From NCBI GenBank assembly GCA_963800285.1, contig CAWDAL010000012.1:136790-200789 (forward strand): DNA of 64,000 nt, written 5' to 3'. This document shows, in pieces, positions 15,184 to 23,322 of the stretch (its first letter is position 1; every line of letters starts with the position of its first letter). Below the pieces are notes generated by a model, which worked only from the letters and a program-made list of their open reading frames with translations, was not told the DNA's origin and did not search any database. Both the position numbers and the translations under genes were made by a program. The DNA comes from DASUPK01 sp963800285. GTDB taxonomy: Bacteria; Actinomycetota; Thermoleophilia; Solirubrobacterales; 70-9.

Positions 15184-16875
15184 ATGTCGCGTCCCCTCAC
15201 ATCGATGTACCGCAAGCTCGGCCGGCATTACCCGGGCGTGTTCGTGTCGCTGGAGCTGCCGAACGCATTCATCGTGGCGGCAGGCTCCGTCGCGCTGTTC
15301 AGCTTCTACTACTCGCTCTCGAAGAGCGAGTTCCTGGAGGTGCTCGCGATCGCCCTCGGCCTGACCGCTGTCGGGGTGGCGTCCGTTCTGATCAGGGTCC
15401 TCCGGCGGCTGCGGCCCCTGAAGGCATGGATCGGCGGCGCCCGGTCCTCGGAGCAGACCGCGCAGGCTTGGCATCTGGCCGTGAACCTGCCGATGCAGAT
15501 GATCCGCAGGGACTTCCTGGTCCCGGTGCTGGTCACCCTCGCAATCGTCATCGCCTCGATCGCGGTGCTCGGATTGAATTGGCTCGCCTTCTTCCCGATC
15601 GCGGTCGGCGCGTTCGTCGCCGTGGGCTACGGCGCGATCCTGCACTACCTCGCCCTCGAGCTGGCCATGCGGCCCATCCTCTTCGACGTCAACGCGGAGC
15701 TGGACACGCCGGTGCGGCTCGATCGCCCGGTCGTTCCGCTTCGGGTGAAGCTGCTCGGCTCGCTGCCGCTGATCAACGTGATCACCGGCATCGTGGTGGC
15801 GGCCCTGACCTCGAGCGGCGGGGGCACGGACGCGCTCGGGATCAACGTGCTGATCGCCCTGTTCGTCTCGTTCACGATCAGCTTCGAGCTGGTCGTGCTG
15901 CTCTCGCGGTCGATTCTCCGGCCCGTCGAGGACCTCGAGGCCGCGACCGAGCGGATCCGACAAGGTCGCTTCGACGAGCACGTGCCGGTCACCACGTCGG
16001 ATGAGTTCGGGGAGCTCTCCGCCGCGTTCAACCAGATGGTCGACGGGCTGGGTGAGCGGGAGCGGCTGCGCGAGGCGTTCGGCACCTATCTGGACGAGGA
16101 GGTGGCCGCCCACCTGATCAGCGAGGACTTCGAGCCGCGCGGGACGGAGGTCGAGGTCTCGCTCGTCTTCTGCGACGTGCGGAACTTCACCACCGCCGCC
16201 GCGGAGGCCGACGCACCCGAGGTGGTGGCGCGGCTGAACGAGCTCTTCGAGTGCATCGTCCCCATCGTCGCCCGGCATCGCGGCCACATCGACCAGTTCG
16301 TCGGCGACGCGGTGCTCGCCGTCTTCGGGGCGCCCGAGCAGGTGCCCCAGCACGCCGACCGCGCCGTGCAGTGCGCGGTCGAGCTGGCGCGAACGATCAA
16401 CAGCCGCAAGCCGGGCGGCTTCGAGGTGGGAATCGGCGTCAACACGGGCAAGGTGGTCGCGGGAGCGATCGGCGGTGCGGGCCGGCTCTCCTTCAGCGTG
16501 ATCGGGGACGCCGTCAACCTCTGCTCGCGCGTCGAGGCAGCGACCCGCGAGACCGGCGATCCCGTGCTGATCACCGAGGATACGCGGGCACTCCTCTCGG
16601 AGACGATCGAGGTGGAGCCGAGGGGCGAGCGCGAGATCCGCGGCTACGACCGCCGGGTCGAGCTGTTCGCGCCGCTCGTGCCCGTCGCGCTGGAGACGGG
16701 CCCGGGCGCCGACATCAATGACCCCCTCGGGGAGCCCGTCGTCGGCGGCCTGGGGCGTGCACCGGTGCCGGGGGACGGCCTCGGCCGGCGCTCGCGTCCG
16801 GGCCCCGGCGTTGGGAGGGCGGGGACGAGCCAGGAGCGCGGGCTCGGCAGCACGCACACCCTGCCCGGCTCCTAG
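15184..16875 (+). CDS. membrane-bound class III adenylyl cyclase with HAMP domain
   Basis: The 563-aa protein has about six membrane helices (residues 20-240), a HAMP linker (RPVEDLEAATERIRQGRF ... DEFGELSAAFNQM) and a class III cyclase domain (about 305-500). Metal-binding Asp residues are in VFCDVRNFT and FVGDAVLAVF, and the transition-state Asn and Arg are in GDAVNLCSRVEA. The adenine-specifying Lys and Asp positions read Gln (IDQFVGD) and Ser (FSVIGD), a non-canonical pair. The layout matches the mycobacterial 6TM-HAMP cyclases. The C-terminal 60 residues are Gly/Pro/Arg-rich. ATG 15184 was preferred; no good Shine-Dalgarno. Confidence 0.9.
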   Translation: MSRPLTSMYRKLGRHYPGVFVSLELPNAFIVAAGSVALFSFYYSLSKSEFLEVLAIALGLTAVGVASVLIRVLRRLRPLKAWIGGARSSEQTAQAWHLAVNLPMQMIRRDFLVPVLVTLAIVIASIAVLGLNWLAFFPIAVGAFVAVGYGAILHYLALELAMRPILFDVNAELDTPVRLDRPVVPLRVKLLGSLPLINVITGIVVAALTSSGGGTDALGINVLIALFVSFTISFELVVLLSRSILRPVEDLEAATERIRQGRFDEHVPVTTSDEFGELSAAFNQMVDGLGERERLREAFGTYLDEEVAAHLISEDFEPRGTEVEVSLVFCDVRNFTTAAAEADAPEVVARLNELFECIVPIVARHRGHIDQFVGDAVLAVFGAPEQVPQHADRAVQCAVELARTINSRKPGGFEVGIGVNTGKVVAGAIGGAGRLSFSVIGDAVNLCSRVEAATRETGDPVLITEDTRALLSETIEVEPRGEREIRGYDRRVELFAPLVPVALETGPGADINDPLGEPVVGGLGRAPVPGDGLGRRSRPGPGVGRAGTSQERGLGSTHTLPGS

Positions 16876-17134
16876 CCTCTGTAGACAACCCGCAGGTCGT
16901 CGCCCTGGCGGCCACGCAGACGGTCGAGGTGCGCACCACGTAGACGAGCCGGGGAGCAAGTCAGTGGGCCGCCGCCCATCCGGGAGGCGACGACCCACAA
17001 ACCCCCTGCATCCCTGGTGCCCCCGGCCGCCTGACGACTATCGGCGAACGGGCGGGCGGGACGCTACCTCGCAATTCGGTAAATCACCTACGGCCGCATG
17101 CGCCACGGAGTTGCTCACGCGCAAGACTCCACGC

Positions 17135-17908
17135 ATGGCGGATGCGCCGAATCCACTGAAGCCACCGAGGGGCGTCCCGCCCGAGGTTCTCGACGAGCTC
17201 TACCAGGGGCCGCTCGAGGAGTTCACCCGCGCCCGCAACGAGCTGGCCAAGGAGCTGCGCTTCGGCGGCAAGGGGAAGGCCGCGGACTGGGTGAAGGGGC
17301 TGCAGAAGCCGAGTCGCGCGGCGTGGCTCGTCGACCAGCTGGCGGCGCGCAAGCCGGGCGACGTGGCGGAGCTGCTCGATCTGGGGAGGGAGCTCCGCGC
17401 CGCCCAGGGGGAGATGCTGGCGGGATCTCCCGATCGAGCCAGGCTACGCGAGACGGCGCAGCTCGAGCAGAGGAAGGTCGATTCCCTGGCACGAGCCGCT
17501 GAGGCGATCGGACGCGAGCACGGGGCGGGGGCGCAGATCCTGTCCCGCGTGGCGGAGACGCTGCAGGCCGCGGCCGGTGATCCGGAGGTGGCGGAGGCGA
17601 TCGAGCGTGGACGGATCACCCGCGAGCGGAGGGCGGCCTCGGTTGGGTTGATCGGCACCGCCGCACCCGCCTCGGGCTCCGGCCGGAAGAAGGCGCCCGA
17701 GCGCGAGGCCGCCGAGCGGCGCGCCCGCCGGCAGCAGGCCAAGCTCCGGCAGGCCGCCGAGCGCAAGCTGGGCTCGGCCGAGAAGCGGCTCGAGCGGGAG
17801 CGCAATGCGCTCGAGCGAGCCGGGCAGAAAGTGCAGGACGCCGAGCGCCGGGTCCACGAGGCCGAGCTCGATGCACATGCGGCTCGTCGCGAGCTGGACG
17901 AGTTGTAG
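17135..17908 (+). CDS. coiled-coil protein of unknown function (257 aa)
   Basis: The N-terminal third is compact (PEVLDELYQGPLEEFTRARN, KAADWVKGLQKPSRAAWLVDQLA). The C-terminal half is a long Arg/Glu/Ala coiled coil (EREAAERRARRQQAKLRQAA...). There is no signal peptide or membrane helix. The same frame extends upstream to 16718, but that part is Arg/Pro-rich and overlaps the cyclase, so ATG 17135 was chosen. A 38-nt gap separates it from the ATP-grasp gene on the same strand. No catalytic motif; a structural or nucleoid-associated role is only a guess. Confidence 0.7.
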   Translation: MADAPNPLKPPRGVPPEVLDELYQGPLEEFTRARNELAKELRFGGKGKAADWVKGLQKPSRAAWLVDQLAARKPGDVAELLDLGRELRAAQGEMLAGSPDRARLRETAQLEQRKVDSLARAAEAIGREHGAGAQILSRVAETLQAAAGDPEVAEAIERGRITRERRAASVGLIGTAAPASGSGRKKAPEREAAERRARRQQAKLRQAAERKLGSAEKRLERERNALERAGQKVQDAERRVHEAELDAHAARRELDEL

Positions 17909-17945
17909 GGACTGAAATCGCCCGTCCCGGGAATGAACCGGGCGC

Positions 17946-19346
17946 ATGGAAGGCGGGACTGTGGCAAGGACGCCCTACACGCCTGCGCACTTCGACGAGG
18001 CCATCGATGCCGACGGCGAGCCGCGCGGGCACTACGCGGAGCTGCTTTCCGCCCTGGAGGGCATCGATCTCGACGAGGCGTCGGCCGGGATTCGCGAGCA
18101 CCTTCGAGCGCAGGGCGTGGACTTCAAGGGCGACCAGGGGCCGGAGGAGTTTCCCCTCGACGTGGTCCCGAGGCTCCTGGAGGCCTCGGTCTGGGAGGAG
18201 CTCGAGGCGGGCCTTCGCCAGCGGGCCAGGGCTCTCAACGCCTTCATCGCGGACGCCTACAGCGAGCAGCGGATCGTCCGGGAGGGAGCGGTCCCCGCCC
18301 GCCTGATCGAGACATCCGAGAACTTCGAGGCCGAGATGGTCGGAGTGGAGGTGTGCGGTCCGCACGCGCCGGTGTTCGGCTTCGACATCGTCCGGGGCGA
18401 GGACGGCCACTTCCGGATTCTCGAGGACAACGGCATGAACCCGTCCGGCATCGCCTACGCGCTCGCCGCGCGCACCGCGGTCGACGCCTTCGTGCCGCTT
18501 CAGCCTCCGGCCGAGCGCCGCGACATCGCCTACGCAGTGGAGCTGCTCGCCAAGGTGATCGCGAACGCGGCTCCGGATGACAGGCCGGATCCGAGCGTCG
18601 CGCTGATCTCCGAGGGCGCGGAGAACGGCGCCTGGTATGAGCACGTCGCGCTGGCGGAGCGGCTCGGCATTCCGATCGTCGATCCTGGCGACCTCGAGGT
18701 TCGCAGCGGCCGGCTGTACGGAGCGCCCGCAGGGAGGCGCTCCGTAGAGCTGGACGTCATCTACCTGCGCGACAACGTCGCGAAGCTCCGGGACGAGGAG
18801 GGCAGCCCGACCTGGCAGCACGCCCTGCTCGAGCCGGTCCGCCGCGGGAACCTGAGCACCGTCAGCGCGTTCGGATCAGGCGTCGGAGACGACAAGCTCA
18901 CCCACGCCTACTCCGAGGAGCTCATCCGCTTCTACCTCGGCGAGGAGCCGATCATCCCCACGGTCCGGACCTACGACATGGCCGTCGACGAGCACCGCGA
19001 GGAGGTCTTCGAGCGGATCGACGAGATGGTCGTGAAGCCCCGGGCGGAGCTCGGCGGCAGGGGAGTGGTGATCGGGAAGCAGTCGAGCGCCGAGGAGCGC
19101 GAGGAGGTGATGCGCCTCGCGCGCGAGACGCCCGAGGACTACGTCGCGCAGGAGACGGTTCAGCTCTCCACCCATCCGACCCATTGCGAGGGATCCCTCG
19201 AGCCCCGGCACGTCGACCTGCGCGCGTTCGCATACGGAGACGAGATCGCGCCGGGCGGCCTCACCCGGGTCGCGCTCGAGCGCGGCTCACTGGTCGTCAA
19301 CAGCACCCAGGGCGGCGGCGCCAAGGACACCTGGGTGCTGTGCTGA
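17946..19346 (+). CDS. circularly permuted ATP-grasp type 2 protein
   Basis: The 466-aa protein carries the signatures of the family formerly called DUF404/DUF407: FPLDVVPRLLEASVWEELEAGLRQR..., FGFDIVRGEDGHFRILEDNGMNPSG (the permuted metal/ATP motif), and late VVKPRAELGGRGVVIG and VDLRAFAYG. ATP-grasp enzymes form an acyl-phosphate and ligate it to an amine. In many bacteria this type occurs with alpha-E, transglutaminase and GCS2 proteins in a peptide-tagging or peptide-ligase cassette. Here none of those partners is adjacent. ATG 17946 lies 37 nt after the previous stop. Confidence 0.88.
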   Translation: MEGGTVARTPYTPAHFDEAIDADGEPRGHYAELLSALEGIDLDEASAGIREHLRAQGVDFKGDQGPEEFPLDVVPRLLEASVWEELEAGLRQRARALNAFIADAYSEQRIVREGAVPARLIETSENFEAEMVGVEVCGPHAPVFGFDIVRGEDGHFRILEDNGMNPSGIAYALAARTAVDAFVPLQPPAERRDIAYAVELLAKVIANAAPDDRPDPSVALISEGAENGAWYEHVALAERLGIPIVDPGDLEVRSGRLYGAPAGRRSVELDVIYLRDNVAKLRDEEGSPTWQHALLEPVRRGNLSTVSAFGSGVGDDKLTHAYSEELIRFYLGEEPIIPTVRTYDMAVDEHREEVFERIDEMVVKPRAELGGRGVVIGKQSSAEEREEVMRLARETPEDYVAQETVQLSTHPTHCEGSLEPRHVDLRAFAYGDEIAPGGLTRVALERGSLVVNSTQGGGAKDTWVLC

Positions 19347-19351
19347 GTCAG

Positions 19352-19357
19352 TAGTCT
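19352..19357 (+). promoter_or_regulatory. -10 box TAGTCT, leaderless promoter of the TPP enzyme gene
   Basis: TAGTCT lies 8 nt before ATG 19366, in the 19-nt gap after the ATP-grasp stop. Confidence 0.5.
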
Positions 19358-19365
19358 CGGCCGAG

Positions 19366-21033
19366 ATGGCTGAGCGGGTCGAGGAGAGTGCGGAGGTCGC
19401 TGAGGCGCACGAGAATGCCGGGCCGGTACACGGCGGGCGCCTGGTCGCCCAGGCCATGCGCAGCCGGGGCGCCACCAAGCTCTTCACCCTCTCCGGCGGC
19501 CATCTCTTCTCGATCTACGACGGCTGCAAGGAGGAGGGGATCGACGTGATCGACACCCGCCACGAGCAGTCGGCCGCCTTCGCCGCGATCGGCTGGGCGA
19601 AGGCCACCCGCGAGCCGGGCATCTGCGCGCTGACCGCCGGCTGCGGCGTCACCAACGGGATGAGCGCCATCGCCTCGGCACAGGCCGACGGTGTGCCGCT
19701 GGTCACGCTGGGCGGCCGCGCGCCGGAGATGAGGTGGGGGATGGGCTCGCTCCAGGAGGTCGATCACCTGCCGTTCGTGAGCCCGCTGGTCAAGTCGGCC
19801 CAGACGGTCAAGGACCCGGGGAAGCTCGCCCGGACCACGGCCGAGGCGATCGACTCCGCCGCGACCGCGCCGCTCGGCCCCACCTTCGTCGACTACCCGC
19901 TGGACGTCGTCTTCTCGGAGGCGGAGCCGGAGATACCCGATCCGCCGGCGCAATCCGACCGCCCCGCAGACGGTGCCGGGCGCGTCGCAAAGATGCTGTC
20001 GGAGGCCGAGCGCCCCGCGATCATGGCCGGATCCAACCTCTACTGGGCGTTCGCCGAGGGTGAGCTCCGGGAGCTGGCCGAGACGCTCGGAGTCCCGGTC
20101 TTCCTCAACGGCCTGGGCCGCGGCTGTCTTCCGCCCGACCATGAGCTCTACTTCTCGCGCGCGCGGAGCACCGCCCTGAAGGAGTGCGACGTCGCCCTGG
20201 TGATCGGCGTTCCCCTCGACTTCCGGCTCGGCTTCGGCGCCGCGATCGGGGAGGACGCGACCCTGATCCAGCTCGACTTCGCGCCCACGAGGTTCGAGAA
20301 GTCCCGGCTCCCCGACCTCGCTCTCGCCGGCGACATCGGCGCAACGCTCACCGAGGTCCGCGAGTCGGCCTCGGGCGATCCCAAGCGGACGGCTCCCTGG
20401 GTCGAGAAGCTCCGGCACACCGAGCTCGAGAAGCGCGCCGAGGAGCAGGAGCTGCTCGACGACGACCGCTCTCCGTTGCACCCGATGCGGGTGTACCGCG
20501 AGCTCGGTGACTTTCTCGAGCGCGACGCGATCGTGGTCGGCGACGGCGGCGACTTCGTCAGCTTCGCGGGCCGTGTCTGGGAGACCTGGGAGCCGGGCAC
20601 GTGGATGGACCCGGGCCCGTACGGGTGCCTCGGCGCCGGCCCGGGACAGGCGATCGGGGCAAAGCTCGCCCACCCCGAGCGCCAGGTCTGCCTTCTGCTC
20701 GGCGATGGCGCATTCGGCTTCTCCGGGATGGAGTTCGACACGATGGCCCGCCACAACCTGCCGATCGTCGCCGTGATGGGCAACAATGGCATCTGGGCTC
20801 TCGAGCATCACCCGATGAAGTTCCTCTACGGCTATTCGCTCGCCGCCGAGCTTCGACCCGAGACCCGCTACGACGAGGTCGTCTCGGCCCTCGGCTGTCA
20901 CGGCGAGCTGGTCCGCACGCCGGGTGAGCTGAAGCCGGCCCTCGAGCGGGCCTTCGCATCCGGCAAGCCGGCGCTGGTGAACGTGCTCACCGACCCGGAG
21001 GTCGTCTACCCGCGCCGCGCGAATCTGGCGTGA
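19366..21033 (+). CDS. thiamine-diphosphate-dependent enzyme, acetolactate synthase-like
   Basis: The 555-aa protein has the three TPP-enzyme domains. The PYR domain has the activating Glu in DTRHEQSAAFAAIGWAKAT. A middle Rossmann-like domain follows. The PP domain has the cofactor motif LLLGDGAFGFSGMEFDTMAR ... VMGNNG. It resembles acetolactate synthase large subunits and oxalyl-CoA or benzoylformate decarboxylases. No small regulatory subunit (ilvN) or ilvC is nearby, so a catabolic carboligase or decarboxylase is more likely than branched-chain synthesis. A small DUF5661-type gene follows after 13 nt. Confidence 0.87.
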   Translation: MAERVEESAEVAEAHENAGPVHGGRLVAQAMRSRGATKLFTLSGGHLFSIYDGCKEEGIDVIDTRHEQSAAFAAIGWAKATREPGICALTAGCGVTNGMSAIASAQADGVPLVTLGGRAPEMRWGMGSLQEVDHLPFVSPLVKSAQTVKDPGKLARTTAEAIDSAATAPLGPTFVDYPLDVVFSEAEPEIPDPPAQSDRPADGAGRVAKMLSEAERPAIMAGSNLYWAFAEGELRELAETLGVPVFLNGLGRGCLPPDHELYFSRARSTALKECDVALVIGVPLDFRLGFGAAIGEDATLIQLDFAPTRFEKSRLPDLALAGDIGATLTEVRESASGDPKRTAPWVEKLRHTELEKRAEEQELLDDDRSPLHPMRVYRELGDFLERDAIVVGDGGDFVSFAGRVWETWEPGTWMDPGPYGCLGAGPGQAIGAKLAHPERQVCLLLGDGAFGFSGMEFDTMARHNLPIVAVMGNNGIWALEHHPMKFLYGYSLAAELRPETRYDEVVSALGCHGELVRTPGELKPALERAFASGKPALVNVLTDPEVVYPRRANLA

Positions 21034-21046
21034 TGGAGGTGAAGAG

Positions 21047-21322
21047 ATGAGCGCCGATAGGAAGGTCGACGCCGACGAGGCCCGCAGCATCGGCGAGCAG
21101 ATCGGAATCGACTGGGACTCTGCCCCCTTCGACGTGGAGCAGTTCCGGATCGGCATGGAGGTCGAGTTCGAGCACGGCAGCCATGACCCGGCGACGAACG
21201 TCACCGACGACGACCCGGTGATCACGGGCAAGATCGCCCTGGCCCATCTGAACGAGTTCGCCGACTACTACACCCGCCTCCAGAAGATGGAGGCGGAGGC
21301 CGAGGCGGGTTTCCAGGGCTAG
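21047..21322 (+). CDS. DUF5661-type small protein (91 aa)
   Basis: The segment IGIDWDSAPFDVEQFRIGMEV followed by EFEHGSHDPATNVTDDDPV and GKIALAHLNEFADYYTRL matches what I recall of the DUF5661 family, compact proteins of unknown function in bacteria and phages. A clear GGAGGTGAAG precedes the ATG. It sits 13 nt after the TPP enzyme and is probably cotranscribed. Confidence 0.75.
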   Translation: MSADRKVDADEARSIGEQIGIDWDSAPFDVEQFRIGMEVEFEHGSHDPATNVTDDDPVITGKIALAHLNEFADYYTRLQKMEAEAEAGFQG

Positions 21323-21421
21323 GCCCGGCGGCAGCGGTACGCTGGTAGAGAGCATTCGCTCGGCGGCTCCTCCCTCTTCCCTCGCGCGAATTCGTCCAGA
21401 GGGTCAGGAAGGTGGAGTTAG

Positions 21422-21784
21422 ATGCCCAAGACGAAGACCGAGCCCGCGGCCGACTGGACCTGCGCACGCTGTGACGTGACGGTCAGCTGGATGGCGGAGG
21501 TGGAGCGCCCGGCGCTGCCGGCGACCTGGATCGAGGAGGCGGGCGAGCTCTATTGCCTGGGGTGCCGCCGGGAAATGGCGGGCGAGGCCGCGCTGGCCGG
21601 GCTCGATGATGAGTCCGCTGCGCGCCGCAAGCAGGTGGAGTCGCGGGCCCGAATCGATTTCGAGATGAAGCGCCGTCCCGAGAGCCAGGACAACCGAATC
21701 GCCCAGGTGTGCCACACCAATGTGAAGGCGGTTCAACAGGCGCGCGTTCGCCTCGGCCTGCAGTCGAGGCGGCCCGCCGCCTAG
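21422..21784 (+). CDS. zinc-ribbon protein with C-terminal HTH-like segment, copy 1
   Basis: The 120-aa protein has an N-terminal CxxC...CxxC zinc ribbon (WTCARCDVTVSW ... ELYCLGCRREMAGEA). A helical C-terminal half follows (RARIDFEMKRRPESQDNRIA and VKAVQQARVRLGL) that looks like a DNA-binding helix-turn-helix. It is strongly similar to the protein at 22785-23162: both share PATWIEE.GELYCLGCRR.MAGEA and DNRIA...AV..AR.RL. A Shine-Dalgarno (GGTGGAG) precedes the ATG. Its stop overlaps by 4 nt the convergent flippase-like gene that lies between the two copies. A transcription-associated role is inferred only. Confidence 0.8.
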   Translation: MPKTKTEPAADWTCARCDVTVSWMAEVERPALPATWIEEAGELYCLGCRREMAGEAALAGLDDESAARRKQVESRARIDFEMKRRPESQDNRIAQVCHTNVKAVQQARVRLGLQSRRPAA

Positions 21785-22725
21785 GCGGCGGGCGCCGAGA
21801 GGGCCGGGGCCGCGCCGGGTTCACGGCGCAGCCAGAGCCGGTCCACCAGTGCCCAGCTCGCGAAGCAGAGCGCGCCGGCGGCGGCGGTGGCGGTGAGCAG
21901 CGCGCCCGCGGCGGCCGAGGCCGCCACTCCGTCGGTGCCGAGGATCAGAACCGCCGTCGCGGCTCCCAGGCTCGGGCCGATCGGGAAGAGACCGACGACG
22001 GCCAGCCCGATCAGCAGCGCGGTCGAATCGAGCACGGAGGCGTCGACGCCGCTCCAGTTGAGCAGCAGCCAGTTGCGAGCGATCTGAATGACTACGGCAA
22101 CGCAGACCAGGGCGATGATCCGGCTGCGTCCCTGCATCCCACGGAGCACGGCGATGCCGGTCCAGAACCCCTCGCGCCTGTTGCGTGCCACCCGCTGCAT
22201 GCCGCCGAGCAGCCCGGCCATCGCCGCGAAGGCAACCAGCGGAACCCACCAGGGGACGCCGAGCGGGCCGACCAGCGTGAAGGAGCAGATCGCCGCCAGC
22301 GCAGCCTCGATCACGACGATCGGCAGCTCCGCGGCGAGCAGGACGGGGGCACGCGGGCATTCGCGCGGCGCTGTGCGCCGGAGCGCGGCGATCCGTACCG
22401 CCAGGCCGAACTGGCCATTGAAGATGTTCCCCACATACCCGAGGCTCGAAGCGCGGTAGAGCCGCCGCCGGCTGATGCTGCCGCCGGCCGCGCCGATGCA
22501 GACGCTCCAGGCCTCGCTGCGGGCGATCAGCCAGAGGACGTGGAGTGCGACGGCGGCGCCGAGCACCCAAATGGGAGCGGAGCCGAGGGCGACGATGAAG
22601 TCGTGGCCGTGTCCTGCGAGTGCGATCGCGAGTGCGACTGCCACCAACATTCCACCGCCGAGGCTGACCATCGTGGGGTGTCGGCGAACGATCAAGCGGA
22701 GCGCCGCCACCCTCGCGCGGATCAA
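21781..22725 (-). CDS. lysylphosphatidylglycerol-synthase-like membrane protein (flippase domain)
   Basis: The 314-aa protein has about eight membrane helices with the layout of the LPG synthase transmembrane region (UPF0104): ALHVLWLIARSEAWSVCIGAAGG, YRASSLGYVGNIFNGQFGLAVRI and LFPIGPSLGAATAVLIL. It lacks the cytosolic aminoacyl-transfer domain of MprF, so by family logic it would move a lipid or lipid-linked intermediate across the membrane. It lies antisense between two paralogous zinc-ribbon genes. ATG 22725 gives a basic N-terminus (RARVAALRLIVRRHP), consistent with the positive-inside rule. Confidence 0.8.
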   Translation of the reverse strand: MIRARVAALRLIVRRHPTMVSLGGGMLVAVALAIALAGHGHDFIVALGSAPIWVLGAAVALHVLWLIARSEAWSVCIGAAGGSISRRRLYRASSLGYVGNIFNGQFGLAVRIAALRRTAPRECPRAPVLLAAELPIVVIEAALAAICSFTLVGPLGVPWWVPLVAFAAMAGLLGGMQRVARNRREGFWTGIAVLRGMQGRSRIIALVCVAVVIQIARNWLLLNWSGVDASVLDSTALLIGLAVVGLFPIGPSLGAATAVLILGTDGVAASAAAGALLTATAAAGALCFASWALVDRLWLRREPGAAPALSAPAA

Positions 22726-22772
22726 GGGTGCCGTTTCATTGAGTGACCAGCCTAGCCCTCCTGGGCCATCCC

Positions 22773-22778
22773 TACACT
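22773..22778 (+). promoter_or_regulatory. -10 box TACACT, leaderless promoter of zinc-ribbon copy 2
   Basis: TACACT lies 6 nt before the GTG at 22785. Confidence 0.55.
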
Positions 22779-22784
22779 GGGTTG

Positions 22785-23162
22785 GTGACGAACTCCCCCT
22801 CAGCGTCGCCCAACACCTGGACCTGCTCCCGCTGTGAGGTGACCGTCTCCTTCGCGCCCGACTTCGAGAACACGGGCCTGCCCGCCACCTGGATCGAGGA
22901 GGACGGCGAGCTCTACTGCCTCGGTTGCCGCCGCGACATGGCCGGCGAGGCTGGGATCGAGGGGACGGATGAGGACACGCCCTCCCAGAAGAGACTGCAG
23001 ATGCGCTCCCACGCCCGGATCGAGTTCGAGATCAAGCGCGATCCGAGCCGCGAGGACAACCGGATCGCCAAGGCGGTCGGCACCTCGACCTTCGCCGTCC
23101 GCAAGGCGCGTGCGCGTTTGGAAGGGGACCCGATCGAAGAGGACCCGAAGAAGCAGGACTGA
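22785..23162 (+). CDS. zinc-ribbon protein with C-terminal HTH-like segment, copy 2
   Basis: This 125-aa paralogue of the protein at 21422-21784 has CxxC pairs (WTCSRCEVTVSF and LYCLGCRRDMAGEA). The helical second half is also shared (HARIEFEIKRDPSREDNRIA ... FAVRKARARL), and the C-terminus is Lys/Glu/Asp-rich. GTG 22785 was chosen for its position 6 nt after TACACT, while copy 1 uses a Shine-Dalgarno, so the two copies are expressed differently. The DEAD-box helicase gene follows 160 nt later. Confidence 0.82.
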   Translation: MTNSPSASPNTWTCSRCEVTVSFAPDFENTGLPATWIEEDGELYCLGCRRDMAGEAGIEGTDEDTPSQKRLQMRSHARIEFEIKRDPSREDNRIAKAVGTSTFAVRKARARLEGDPIEEDPKKQD

Positions 23163-23322
23163 CGGGTTCCGCCCGGTGTGGACCGCGGACCCTGCTACCG
23201 TGGTTCGCGTCGGGTCGACCACATGGGTCCCCGAGAGGTTCCGTTTCCTTCCTCAGGCGCTCCGAAAGCGCGTTAGTTGGGTCACAGGATCTCCAACGAA
23301 CGCACATAAGGAGTCAGCACTC

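Noticed and set aside
15142..16998. 618-codon minus-strand open frame
   Set aside because: Shadow of the adenylyl cyclase; the cyclase frame has conserved catalytic residues.
19348..21231. 627-codon minus-strand open frame
   Set aside because: Shadow of the TPP enzyme, which carries the GDG...NN cofactor motif on the plus strand.
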